Shown here in pieces: positions 57,565 through 64,000 of a stretch of 64,000 nucleotides of DNA. Position 1 is the first letter of the stretch. Every line of letters starts with the position of its first letter. The notes under the pieces are model-generated. The model searched no databases. It worked only from the letters and a program-made list of their open reading frames with translations, and was not told the origin of the DNA. Source of the stretch: Synechococcus sp. RS9916 (GTDB lineage Bacteria; Cyanobacteriota; Cyanobacteriia; PCC-6307; Cyanobiaceae); assembly GCF_000153825.1 (NCBI RefSeq), contig NZ_DS022299.1, positions 1,762,869 to 1,826,868 of the forward strand, read 5' to 3'. Position numbers and translations under genes: made by a program.

Positions 57565-59232
57565 ACCGGACAACCCCTCAACACGGGCGTCACGGCGCAA
57601 CTTGACTTGCAGCTGCAGCCAACCCATTCCCACAGGCACCCCTGCCGCAATCGGCAGAAGAGCCCACAGCGGACGCGCACTCGCCCCCAACAAGGCAGCG
57701 GAGAGAGCCAGTCCCGCCAGGAGGACCGATTGCCCCAGGGCGTGCTGGGCGGTCACCATCCGCCGGAACTGGCGATCGGACTCACCCATGCGGATCTGCA
57801 GCTGCAGATCTCCCTGCTCCAAGCGCTCGAGGCTTTCATCCAAGCGGCGGGGAATGCCGACAGCCTTGCTGCTCAAGGCACCCACCTGTCGCCCCAGCTC
57901 GTTGAACAGGTCGTTGGGGCCGGATCCACTGGCAGTCATCAGGGGCAGCAGGTAAGGCTTGGCGATCGCCACCAGGCTAAAGCCGGGATCGAGGCTGCGT
58001 CCTACGCCTTCAAAGGTGGAGAGGGCCCGCATCACAAAAATCAGCTCCACCGGAAGACGGAAGGGCTGGCCATACACGAGCTCGTAGAGGTCACCCGACA
58101 ACTTGTCGATCACATTGGGGCTGAAGGGCGGGGTGAGGGCCTCCTTCAGCATCACGCGCACCAGCCGACGCACAGGACCCACATCAATCCCGGAGGCAAT
58201 CACACCCGCGGCCTGCATCTCGGTGACCAGACCAGAGGCGTCGCGGGCGGCCGCCGCCCGCACCATTGATCCCAAACGGCGACGGAGCCCTTCTGAGAGC
58301 AGGCCCATCATCCCGAAGTCGTAGTAGATCAGGGCACCATCACTGGCCACTGCCAGGTTGCCGGGATGGGGATCGGCATGGAAAAAGCCGTAACGCACCA
58401 ATTGCTGCAGATAGCTGGCAGCACCGATCTCCGCCACCGCAGAGGGATCAATCCCCGCGTCGAGCAGGGCCGCACGATCGTTGATCTTGATGCCGGGCAG
58501 ATAGTCGAGACACAGCACCCTGCGGCTGCTCAGCTCCCAGATCACCCCTGGCACCCGAATGCGGGAGTCATCAAGGAACTGCTGGCGGAAACGGGCGGCA
58601 TATTGCGCTTCCACGCGGAAATCGAGTTCCCGCAGCAAGACCCGCCTGCACTCCTGGGCGATCGCCACCCAGTCGCGCCCTCGCCCCCAACTGGGATGAC
58701 GTTGCAACACAGCGGCCACCTGCTGCATCACCTCCAGATCAAGGCGAAACACACGTTCCAGCCCAGGCCGTTGGATCTTGAGCACCACCTGGCGACCGCT
58801 GCGCAGACTGGCGCGGTGCACCTGGGCCAGTGAGGCCGCCCCGAGGGGCTGTTGGTCGAGATCGATGATCTCCGCGCAACGCTGGCCGAGCTCCTCCTCC
58901 AGAACGGACTGGGCCCGATCGAATGAGAACGGTGGAACTTTGTCTTGCAGGTCGGCCAATTCCGCCACCCAGCCTGCAGGCAGCACATCTGGGCGTGCCG
59001 AGAGCAATTGCCCGAGCTTGATGAACGCCGAGCCCAGCGTCAGCAGCTCAGCAGTCAACCAACGGGCACGGCTCTGCTGACGAATCGCGCGCCGTTCGGG
59101 CGTGCACCCGCCTGGATACGTCCAGGCGCGGGCATCCCACCACAACAACACGATCAGGGTGAGGACTGATCGCCAGATCCGCAGGGCACGCCAAGCCCCT
59201 CGCAGGGGCGCCCGCAACCGCAACCGGCCCAT
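57553..59232 (-). CDS. ABC1/UbiB/AarF-family atypical kinase
   Basis: The protein is about 559 residues. It has the family-specific KxGQ motif (AFIKLGQLLSARPDVLP), a PLGAASLAQVHRA Ala-rich nucleotide loop, VVLKIQRPGL with the ATP-binding Lys, and the catalytic GFFHADPHPGNLAV and YYDFGMMG. The C-terminus has hydrophobic segments likely to anchor it in a membrane. The family regulates isoprenoid-quinone or lipid metabolism; cyanobacteria carry several paralogs, so the specific role is not assignable. ATG 59232 overlaps the stop of the small upstream gene. Confidence 0.92.
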   Translation of the reverse strand: MGRLRLRAPLRGAWRALRIWRSVLTLIVLLWWDARAWTYPGGCTPERRAIRQQSRARWLTAELLTLGSAFIKLGQLLSARPDVLPAGWVAELADLQDKVPPFSFDRAQSVLEEELGQRCAEIIDLDQQPLGAASLAQVHRASLRSGRQVVLKIQRPGLERVFRLDLEVMQQVAAVLQRHPSWGRGRDWVAIAQECRRVLLRELDFRVEAQYAARFRQQFLDDSRIRVPGVIWELSSRRVLCLDYLPGIKINDRAALLDAGIDPSAVAEIGAASYLQQLVRYGFFHADPHPGNLAVASDGALIYYDFGMMGLLSEGLRRRLGSMVRAAAARDASGLVTEMQAAGVIASGIDVGPVRRLVRVMLKEALTPPFSPNVIDKLSGDLYELVYGQPFRLPVELIFVMRALSTFEGVGRSLDPGFSLVAIAKPYLLPLMTASGSGPNDLFNELGRQVGALSSKAVGIPRRLDESLERLEQGDLQLQIRMGESDRQFRRMVTAQHALGQSVLLAGLALSAALLGASARPLWALLPIAAGVPVGMGWLQLQVKLRRDARVEGLSGSGR

Positions 59233-59552
59233 CAAAGGCTGCCCTCCACACGAGTGTTCAGGTCTGCCACCTTCGCCCGCAAGCGATCGATCTGCTCCTG
59301 AGGGCTGGCCGTGGGAGGCGGTGAGGATGAGGTGACATCGGACGCAGAGGCCTGCGGCGGATCACCATCACGTTCCAGCCGCTCGGCTTCAGCCTGAACC
59401 TCTTCCTGAAACAGATCCCATTCGCGCTTGAGACGTTCAGGCGCATCTTGAGCCAGCACAGCCACCTCCGCGGCAGCATCCGCCAAACCATGGCCCAAGC
59501 GCGCCGCCAACCGGCTGACGGTGGCCTTCAGCAGAGCATCAGGGGAAGGCAT
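59232..59552 (-). CDS. Small acidic protein of unknown function upstream of ABC1 kinase
   Basis: The protein is about 106 residues from the ATG at 59552, rich in Ala, Glu and Asp, with helical segments (LLKATVSRLAARLGHGLADAAAEVAVLA and EWDLFQEEVQAEAERLE), a Ser/Pro linker and a C-terminal coiled-coil (EQIDRLRAKVADLNTRVE). I recognise no domain. Its stop overlaps the ABC1 kinase start by one base (TGATG), so the two are translationally coupled and probably functionally linked. Confidence 0.7.
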   Translation of the reverse strand: MPSPDALLKATVSRLAARLGHGLADAAAEVAVLAQDAPERLKREWDLFQEEVQAEAERLERDGDPPQASASDVTSSSPPPTASPQEQIDRLRAKVADLNTRVEGSL

Positions 59553-59627
59553 GGCCTCATCACTGCATTGAGGTGACTGTGGCAGATCCAAACCCGCGCA
59601 GGGGGCCAAGACCGAAGCGAACGCTGC

Positions 59628-60299
59628 TCAGGGTGTGGGCGGAAGCGATGGCTCCATCAAGTCGAGTGCAGCAGGTGCAGGTGCGGGTGCGACTGGTGCA
59701 ACGGTCGGAGCAGGAAGCAAGGGCCCAGGCTCCTCAACGACTGGCAGCAGCTCAGGCGTGGCAACGTCGAGCGCAGGAGCATTCGCCGCCTCCGGCATCC
59801 CCTCCTCTGGCACCAACGCCTCAGGCAGCTCCGGTGCGGGAATCACCTCGGCTTCATCTGGAGGCGTGGCTGCTGCAGGAACGACCTCCGGTGCCCAACG
59901 GGTTGCGGTCTGCTGCTGCTGACGACGGGCCTCTGCCGCAAGACGCTCAGCCTCCTTCTTGGCTAGGTCAACTTTTTTCGGTTTCGGGGGCCGCGTTTTG
60001 GCCAACTCCGCCTCCCGAGCCGCCACATCCGCTTTCAGCGGCTTTGAAGCCCCCGCAAAACGGTCCCGCAAACTCTGCAGACGTTCTCCAGGGAAAGGCT
60101 TTGGGTTGAATGCCTGGGGCTTCGGTGACGACTCTCCACCCTGCATGGCCACGATCCGTTGGGTGATGCCGAACCCCAACGCGAAGCAGCTTCCAGCCAC
60201 CAGCGGGCCAACCCAGAATCGCGGGCGGCGCCGAGGCTTCTCGACCGAAGGGGGCTGAGTCTCCGCAGGCACGGCAACAGCAGCGAACAGCGCTGACAT
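59628..60299 (-). CDS. Single-pass membrane protein with Pro/Ala-rich periplasmic tail
   Basis: The protein is about 223 residues from the ATG at 60299. A short N-terminus, an Arg-rich stretch (EKPRRRPRF) and one transmembrane segment (about 27-48) come first. A charged helical segment (KKVDLAKKEAERLAAEARRQQQQ) and a long Pro/Ala/Val/Glu-rich tail follow. This architecture resembles TonB- or anchor-like envelope proteins, but I see no conserved motif. The frame is open to 60332. Opposite-strand ORFs across it are Ser/Gly/Ala-rich shadows. Confidence 0.65.
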   Translation of the reverse strand: MSALFAAVAVPAETQPPSVEKPRRRPRFWVGPLVAGSCFALGFGITQRIVAMQGGESSPKPQAFNPKPFPGERLQSLRDRFAGASKPLKADVAAREAELAKTRPPKPKKVDLAKKEAERLAAEARRQQQQTATRWAPEVVPAAATPPDEAEVIPAPELPEALVPEEGMPEAANAPALDVATPELLPVVEEPGPLLPAPTVAPVAPAPAPAALDLMEPSLPPTP

Positions 60300-60338
60300 C
60301 CTGGCAGCCCTGTTCAACTCTGCCTGAATCAACCAGAC

Positions 60339-61574
60339 CTAAGTGGTGTAGTCGGCATTGATGCGCACGTATTGATCCGAGAGATCACATCCCCAGGCCT
60401 TCGCCTGGGAGGGCCCATCGCCGACAACCAGGCGAATCTGCACGCAATCACTCTGGAGGTACGCACCATCCACACAGGCCTGCAGATATGCGGACGCGGC
60501 CTGCCGATCAAACGCAATCGGTTCCCCTCGCTCCATCAACTGATGCGAGCCGAGCCAAAGCGCCACGGCCGCCGGATCAAAAGGCACGCCAGCGCGTCCC
60601 GCAGCTGCCACAATCCGGCCCCAGTTCGGATCGCGACCGTGCACGGCTGTTTTCACAAGAGACGAGCCGCACACCGTGCGAGCCATGCGCAACGCGTCTG
60701 GTTCATTGCTGGCGCCCTCCACCTGCACCTCAATCAGGCAAGTAGCGCCTTCTCCATCCCGAGCAATGGCACGCGCAAGATGTTGCGCCACCAGGGTCAC
60801 CCCTTGCTCCAGAGCCATGTACTGATCAGCAGGCAAAACCTCGCCAGCCGCAAACGCCAAGAAGGTGTCATTGGTGCTGGTGTCCCCATCAACGGTGATG
60901 GCGTTGAACGACCGCTCCACGGCGCGGCGCACCATGCGCTGCCAAACCTCAGCAGGCACGCCCGCATCACAGGTGAGGTAGCCGAGCATGGTGGCCATAT
61001 CGGGATGAATCATCCCGGAGCCCTTCGCCATCCCGCCCAGACGCACGCGCCGACCGGCCAACTCCGTCTCCAGTGCGATCTGTTTGTCGACCAGATCAGT
61101 GGTGAGGATTGCTGCGGCCGCAGCCTCTCCGCCTTCGGCCGACAAGGCTGTGACCAAAGGATCGACAGCTGTCAACAAGGTGTCCATCGCGATTGGAACA
61201 CCGATCACACCCGTAGAGCAGATCAAGACCTCTTCCGGCTCCAAACCCAAGCGATCAGCCACAGCCTGGGTGGCCCGCAGGCTGTCGATCAGCCCGCGGT
61301 CGCCCGTGCAGGCATTGGCCTGACCAGAATTGGTCAACACCGCTCTGGCAGAACCGCCAGCCTCTGTAAGGCGTTGAGCACAAAGATCCACACAACCCGC
61401 ACGCACCACAGACGTGGTGAAAGTGCCAGCACACACCGCTCCTTCTGGCGCCAAGAGAAGGGAGAGATCGGGTTTGCCCGATGCCTTCAGACCAGCCGTA
61501 ATGCCAGCGGCTTGAAAACCGACAGGGGCAGTAATCCCACCCTTAATGGGCGTCCAGCCAACGGAGTGCGCCAT
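60339..61574 (-). CDS. argJ: Bifunctional glutamate N-acetyltransferase/ornithine acetyltransferase
   Basis: The 411-residue enzyme recycles acetyl groups in arginine synthesis. It self-cleaves before the Thr of the conserved KGSGMIHPDMATMLGYLTCDA; both that Thr and the downstream DTSTNDTFLAFA block are present. Other family blocks are VTAPVGFQAAGITAGLK-like, TNSGQANACTG and the GRDPNWGRI region near the C-terminus. ATG 61574 is preferred to a TTG at 61595. It is divergent from coaE. Confidence 0.96.
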   Translation of the reverse strand: MAHSVGWTPIKGGITAPVGFQAAGITAGLKASGKPDLSLLLAPEGAVCAGTFTTSVVRAGCVDLCAQRLTEAGGSARAVLTNSGQANACTGDRGLIDSLRATQAVADRLGLEPEEVLICSTGVIGVPIAMDTLLTAVDPLVTALSAEGGEAAAAAILTTDLVDKQIALETELAGRRVRLGGMAKGSGMIHPDMATMLGYLTCDAGVPAEVWQRMVRRAVERSFNAITVDGDTSTNDTFLAFAAGEVLPADQYMALEQGVTLVAQHLARAIARDGEGATCLIEVQVEGASNEPDALRMARTVCGSSLVKTAVHGRDPNWGRIVAAAGRAGVPFDPAAVALWLGSHQLMERGEPIAFDRQAASAYLQACVDGAYLQSDCVQIRLVVGDGPSQAKAWGCDLSDQYVRINADYTT

Positions 61575-61675
61575 CGACGAGTCAGGCAAGGCCAACCACA
61601 GCCCCTATTCAACGCGGCCAAGACCCTTCCACTCCAAGCTCCGATCAAACTGGTGCGACGCACATCTCAAGATCC

Positions 61676-62356
61676 GTGAGTCCATCCGCACGCTGGAACA
61701 GCCAACAGCGACGCATCGGCCTCACCGGCGGGATTGCAACCGGCAAAAGCAGTGTTGGACGCTACCTCGCAGCACTGGGCCTTCCAGTGCTGGATGCTGA
61801 CCGATTTGCCCATGAGGCCTTAGCCCCTGGGAGCAAGGGGGAGGCCGCGGTGTTGAAGCGCTACGGACCGCGCGTCGCAGCACCAAGCGATTCCACCATC
61901 GAAGGCTCGAAGAACAACAGCGGCATCAACCGCAAAGCGCTGGGTTCAATCGTGTTCAACGCACCTGACGAACTCCTGTGGCTCGAGCAACTGATTCATC
62001 CCTATGTCCGTGCGCGCTTTGATGAAGCACTCGTGGGGCTCAACGATGAACCCACCGTGGTGTTGATGATTCCGCTGCTCTTCGAAGCCAACCTCACGGG
62101 TTTGTGTTCCGAAGTTTGGGTCGTGCATTGCCAGCCCCAACAACAGATTGAACGGATTCAAAAAAGAGATGGTCTCAATGAGGCCGCGGCCAAGGCCCGT
62201 ATTGACGCCCAATGGCCTATTGCGCAAAAACAAGAACTCGCTGATCAGCTCATCGACAACAGTGGTGATGCCGGCCGGTGGGACGAGCAAATCCAACGGT
62301 TGCTTGATACGCCAACGGGTCTGCAAACAAGCGAGGAACTCGGGGAAAACCCCTAA
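61676..62356 (+). CDS. coaE: Dephospho-CoA kinase
   Basis: The 226-residue enzyme catalyses the last step of CoA synthesis. The P-loop is GLTGGIATGKSSV, followed by GLPVLDADRFAHEAL, IVFNAPDELLWLEQLIHP, VVLMIPLLFE and ERIQKRDGLNEAAAKARI, all standard CoaE blocks. It starts with GTG at 61676, just upstream of the P-loop. It is divergent from argJ. Confidence 0.95.
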   Translation: MSPSARWNSQQRRIGLTGGIATGKSSVGRYLAALGLPVLDADRFAHEALAPGSKGEAAVLKRYGPRVAAPSDSTIEGSKNNSGINRKALGSIVFNAPDELLWLEQLIHPYVRARFDEALVGLNDEPTVVLMIPLLFEANLTGLCSEVWVVHCQPQQQIERIQKRDGLNEAAAKARIDAQWPIAQKQELADQLIDNSGDAGRWDEQIQRLLDTPTGLQTSEELGENP

Positions 62357-62381
62357 GGAATGAGTTGTCGCTTTTGAGGCC

Positions 62382-62397
62382 TGTGATCAACATCACA
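62382..62397 (+). promoter_or_regulatory. Perfect CRP-type operator upstream of a secreted-protein gene
   Basis: TGTGA-TCAACA-TCACA matches the cAMP receptor protein half-site consensus TGTGA-N6-TCACA exactly. It lies 105 bases upstream of the ATG at 62503. A closely similar palindrome with identical flanks is at 63688-63703. Confidence 0.75.
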
Positions 62398-62502
62398 GCA
62401 GTGGACGACGTAGGTCTTCGTAAACGGCTTGCAGGCCCAAGACAGTGAGTACACCAGCAGGACACAACGTCCTTGCCACGCCTCTCTCCTCACAACCACC
62501 TC

Positions 62503-63621
62503 ATGGCTTCCTTCAACAAAAGCGCCAAATCAGCCTCTCTGCTGTGCGCTGCAGCCCTCATGACGGCATCGGGACTGCAAACACCGACCTTTGCAGGGAA
62601 CAACAACAGCGCAAAAAACTGCGAAAACGGCAGGCTGATCGGCACCTTTGCGATCCAAGCCCAAAGCAACTCGAAGTTCGTCAAAAAAGACGACGGCAAA
62701 CTCAGGGCAACGAAAAGGTCACAACCATCCAGCCCATCTAGCAAAGGTGTCTTTGAGCTTTACAGCCTCAAAGGAATGCCTGGCGCAACTGATCAAACTG
62801 TCGCCCTGCGCAGCACCCGCAATCCCAGTAAATGGTGGCGAGTCAAGAGAAACAACCACAGCGTCAAGCTGGAAAGCTATCAATGCCGTTCTGATCGCAC
62901 GAGCACAACTTTCATCGGACGCGGCTCATACGGAGCCATGGCTTTGCAAGCCCGTAAAAACGACCAGTGGATTTACGTTGCAGGCAATGGAAAGCTCAAA
63001 GCAGCATCAGACTCCGTCAGGAACGAATCGGTTTTCAAACTGGTTCAAATCGGGCAAACAGCCGACCCCGATCCACAACCCCCGACTCCAGATCCTGATC
63101 CTCAACCCCCAACTCCAGATCCTGATCCTCAACCCGTTGAACCCGAAGTCAACCTTCGAGAAGACTGTCTTGCATTCAACCCACGGGCTCTTGAGGTGAA
63201 GGATAGAGGCGGCAGAGGTGGCTGGACCATTACCCAAGGCAGTCGACAACTTCTCTCTTTTGGAGACAACAAAGAACAAGCCCATCGCTCCCTAGATCTC
63301 ATCAAAGCCTATGGATTCAACCAATCCTGTTTTGTCGGACGGCCTGGTCCATCAATGCGGTACTTCAAGAAAGGATCCTCAGTACCTAAATATGCAGATT
63401 CTGCAGTCACGCCGCGCGACTGCATCAACATCAACAATAGAAACCTGAGTCTTCGAGACAACGGTTCCTATTGGTCCCTGACCGATGGCCGCTCGAGCCT
63501 GCTTTCCTCCGATAGCAAAGAGGAAATGGCACAAGCCAAAGCCATTATTGAAAACTATGGGCTCACCAAGCACTGCTTCGTTGGAAGGCCAAACCCGCCT
63601 TTTGCCTTCTGGCTCCGCTAA
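62503..63621 (+). CDS. Secreted protein with trefoil-like domain and two Cys-pair repeats
   Basis: The 372-residue protein has a signal peptide (cleavage near TFA-G, about 31). A domain at about 45-183 has repeated hydrophobic strands (KFVKKDDGKLRA, GVFELYSLKG, VALRSTRN, MALQARKND, VFKLVQ) resembling a fascin/ricin-like beta-trefoil. A DPDPQPPTP linker (187-214) follows, then two copies of a module of about 70 residues (218-289, 305-372), each with DC at the start and CFVGRPxP near the end. The function is unknown; a surface or secreted binding protein is plausible. It is less GC-rich than neighbours. ATG 62503 is chosen over the TTG at 62473. Confidence 0.8.
   Translation: MASFNKSAKSASLLCAAALMTASGLQTPTFAGNNNSAKNCENGRLIGTFAIQAQSNSKFVKKDDGKLRATKRSQPSSPSSKGVFELYSLKGMPGATDQTVALRSTRNPSKWWRVKRNNHSVKLESYQCRSDRTSTTFIGRGSYGAMALQARKNDQWIYVAGNGKLKAASDSVRNESVFKLVQIGQTADPDPQPPTPDPDPQPPTPDPDPQPVEPEVNLREDCLAFNPRALEVKDRGGRGGWTITQGSRQLLSFGDNKEQAHRSLDLIKAYGFNQSCFVGRPGPSMRYFKKGSSVPKYADSAVTPRDCININNRNLSLRDNGSYWSLTDGRSSLLSSDSKEEMAQAKAIIENYGLTKHCFVGRPNPPFAFWLR
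63064..63144 (+). repeat. 27-bp tandem repeat coding a Pro/Asp linker
   Basis: Three in-frame 27-base units encode DPDPQPPTP, DPDPQPPTP and DPDPQPVEP. The second and third are nearly identical at DNA level, so copy number could vary between strains. Confidence 0.9.
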
Positions 63622-63655
63622 GCAACCCGACAGCACAACCTCAGTAAAAACTTTT

Positions 63656-63681
63656 GCCCCCGCTAAAAGCGGGGGCTTTTT
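63656..63681 (+). terminator. Intrinsic terminator after the secreted-protein gene
   Basis: A perfect 9-bp stem GCCCCCGCT / AGCGGGGGC with an AAA loop is followed by TTTTT, 35 bases after the stop of the 62503 gene and just before the second CRP-type palindrome. Confidence 0.95.
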
Positions 63682-63687
63682 CATGCC

Positions 63688-63703
63688 TGTGACGAACCTC
63701 ACA
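63688..63703 (+). promoter_or_regulatory. Second perfect CRP-type operator
   Basis: TGTGA-CGAACC-TCACA again matches TGTGA-N6-TCACA exactly. It lies between the terminator at 63656-63681 and the start codon at 63803, 99 bases upstream. It shares the extended form GCCTGTGA-NN-AAC-N-TCACAGC with the site at 62382. Confidence 0.75.
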
Positions 63704-63802
63704 GCCCAAGGCGACTCCCCTCATCAACTGGCATCCGAATTTCGGAGATCTTGAGTTCATTGGCGGCTTACACCGCACTCCACTCCTCACCCACCGACCA
63801 CC

Positions 63803-64000
63803 ATGAACCGCTCACTCTCTCTCCTCTCCGCAATCACCCTCTCCTCCGCGGCTCTTCTCTCCGTTCAACCCCAAGAGGCCAGCGCCATGGCCATCGCCTT
63901 CGACTGCTTTGAGCGCAGCACTGAAAAACTCGTTGCTCGCAGTGCCGTCGACATGACCAGCACTACCATCAGCTGCCTCCCTGTGCCTGGCAATCCCATC
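63803..64000 (+). CDS. Secreted protein, 5' part (runs off window)
   Basis: The frame is open from the ATG at 63803 to the window end, 66 codons. The N-terminus (MNRSLSLLSAITLSSAALLS) is a clear signal peptide with cleavage near EASA-M. The mature part begins MAIAFDCFERSTEKLVARS and contains Cys residues. The family cannot be told from this fragment. It is preceded by a CRP-type palindrome, like the gene before it. Confidence 0.75.
   Translation, partial: MNRSLSLLSAITLSSAALLSVQPQEASAMAIAFDCFERSTEKLVARSAVDMTSTTISCLPVPGNPI

Noticed and set aside
59573-60109. Plus-strand ORFs opposite the Pro/Ala-rich membrane protein gene
   Set aside because: They are Pro/Ala/Gln- or Gly/Ser-rich mirrors of a repetitive gene; the minus frame has a transmembrane segment and sensible architecture.
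63041-63053. tRNA T-loop-like GGTTCAAATCG
   Set aside because: It lies inside the coding sequence of the secreted protein with no cloverleaf around it.
62357-64000. Possible prophage or genomic island at the window end because of lower GC
   Set aside because: No integrase, tRNA or attachment-site repeat is visible, and the window ends too soon to judge.

Overview
The window is a compact, GC-rich bacterial chromosome segment, almost wall-to-wall coding, with genes on both strands and many 1-4 nt overlaps. Phylloquinone genes (menC, menA, menF), several cyanobacterial families of unknown function (DUF3285, DUF3747, a Tll0287/DUF3365-like sensor, DUF2062), a CobC-like enzyme, ClpB2 and ABC1 kinases point to a unicellular cyanobacterium, most likely a marine Synechococcus/Cyanobium-type picocyanobacterium. 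The lineage call is inferred from gene content and order, not from a marker gene. I see no tRNA, rRNA, CRISPR array, transposase or prophage gene.

Layout. 1-3009: phylloquinone genes, with menC-menA divergent from menF. 2971-10135: an S9 peptidase, gshB and grxC, then a run of prfB (intact +1 programmed-frameshift site), DUF3285, ybeY, dgkA, a trpG/pabA-type amidotransferase and a degenerate metallo-beta-lactamase-fold protein. 10150-15276: a four-gene, translationally coupled signalling operon: CxxCH/HAMP membrane sensor, PhnD-like lipoprotein, cyclase-kinase fusion with three copies of a helical module, and an asparaginase-like enzyme. 15333-24068: hisC, selO, argS, an OmpR-type regulator, nadC, mnmE and DUF2062. 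24191-26571: a second PhnD-like lipoprotein overlapping a sensor histidine kinase. 26562-34127: rel, a fused ABC ATPase, rluD, rbgA, a Usp protein and pgk. 34230-39709: small secreted proteins, a beta-hydroxyacid dehydrogenase, murG, a CobC-like enzyme and a pentapeptide protein. 39710-44705: a type IV pilus cluster (pilM-pilN fusion, pilO, pilQ); most of pilQ is strikingly AT-rich. 44739-47525: pyrD, rnhA, DUF3747. 47530-54193: clpB2-secE-nusG-rplK-rplA-rplJ-rplL with leader structures and terminators. 54212-62356: gloA, eno, a PhyH/sulfotransferase-like pair, ABC1 kinase, argJ, coaE. 62357-64000: two secreted-protein genes, each preceded by a perfect TGTGA-N6-TCACA palindrome.

Together. Most genes are housekeeping. 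The distinctive material is regulatory or surface-related: two PhnD-like binding proteins tied to signalling proteins rather than to a transporter, a cyclase-kinase hybrid that may make cAMP, two CRP-type operators before exported-protein genes, a mosaic secretin, and a ribosomal-protein operon with clear RNA leaders. No interval longer than about 300 bases lacks a gene; the largest gaps are 48581-48863 (rplJ leader) and 16482-16729.
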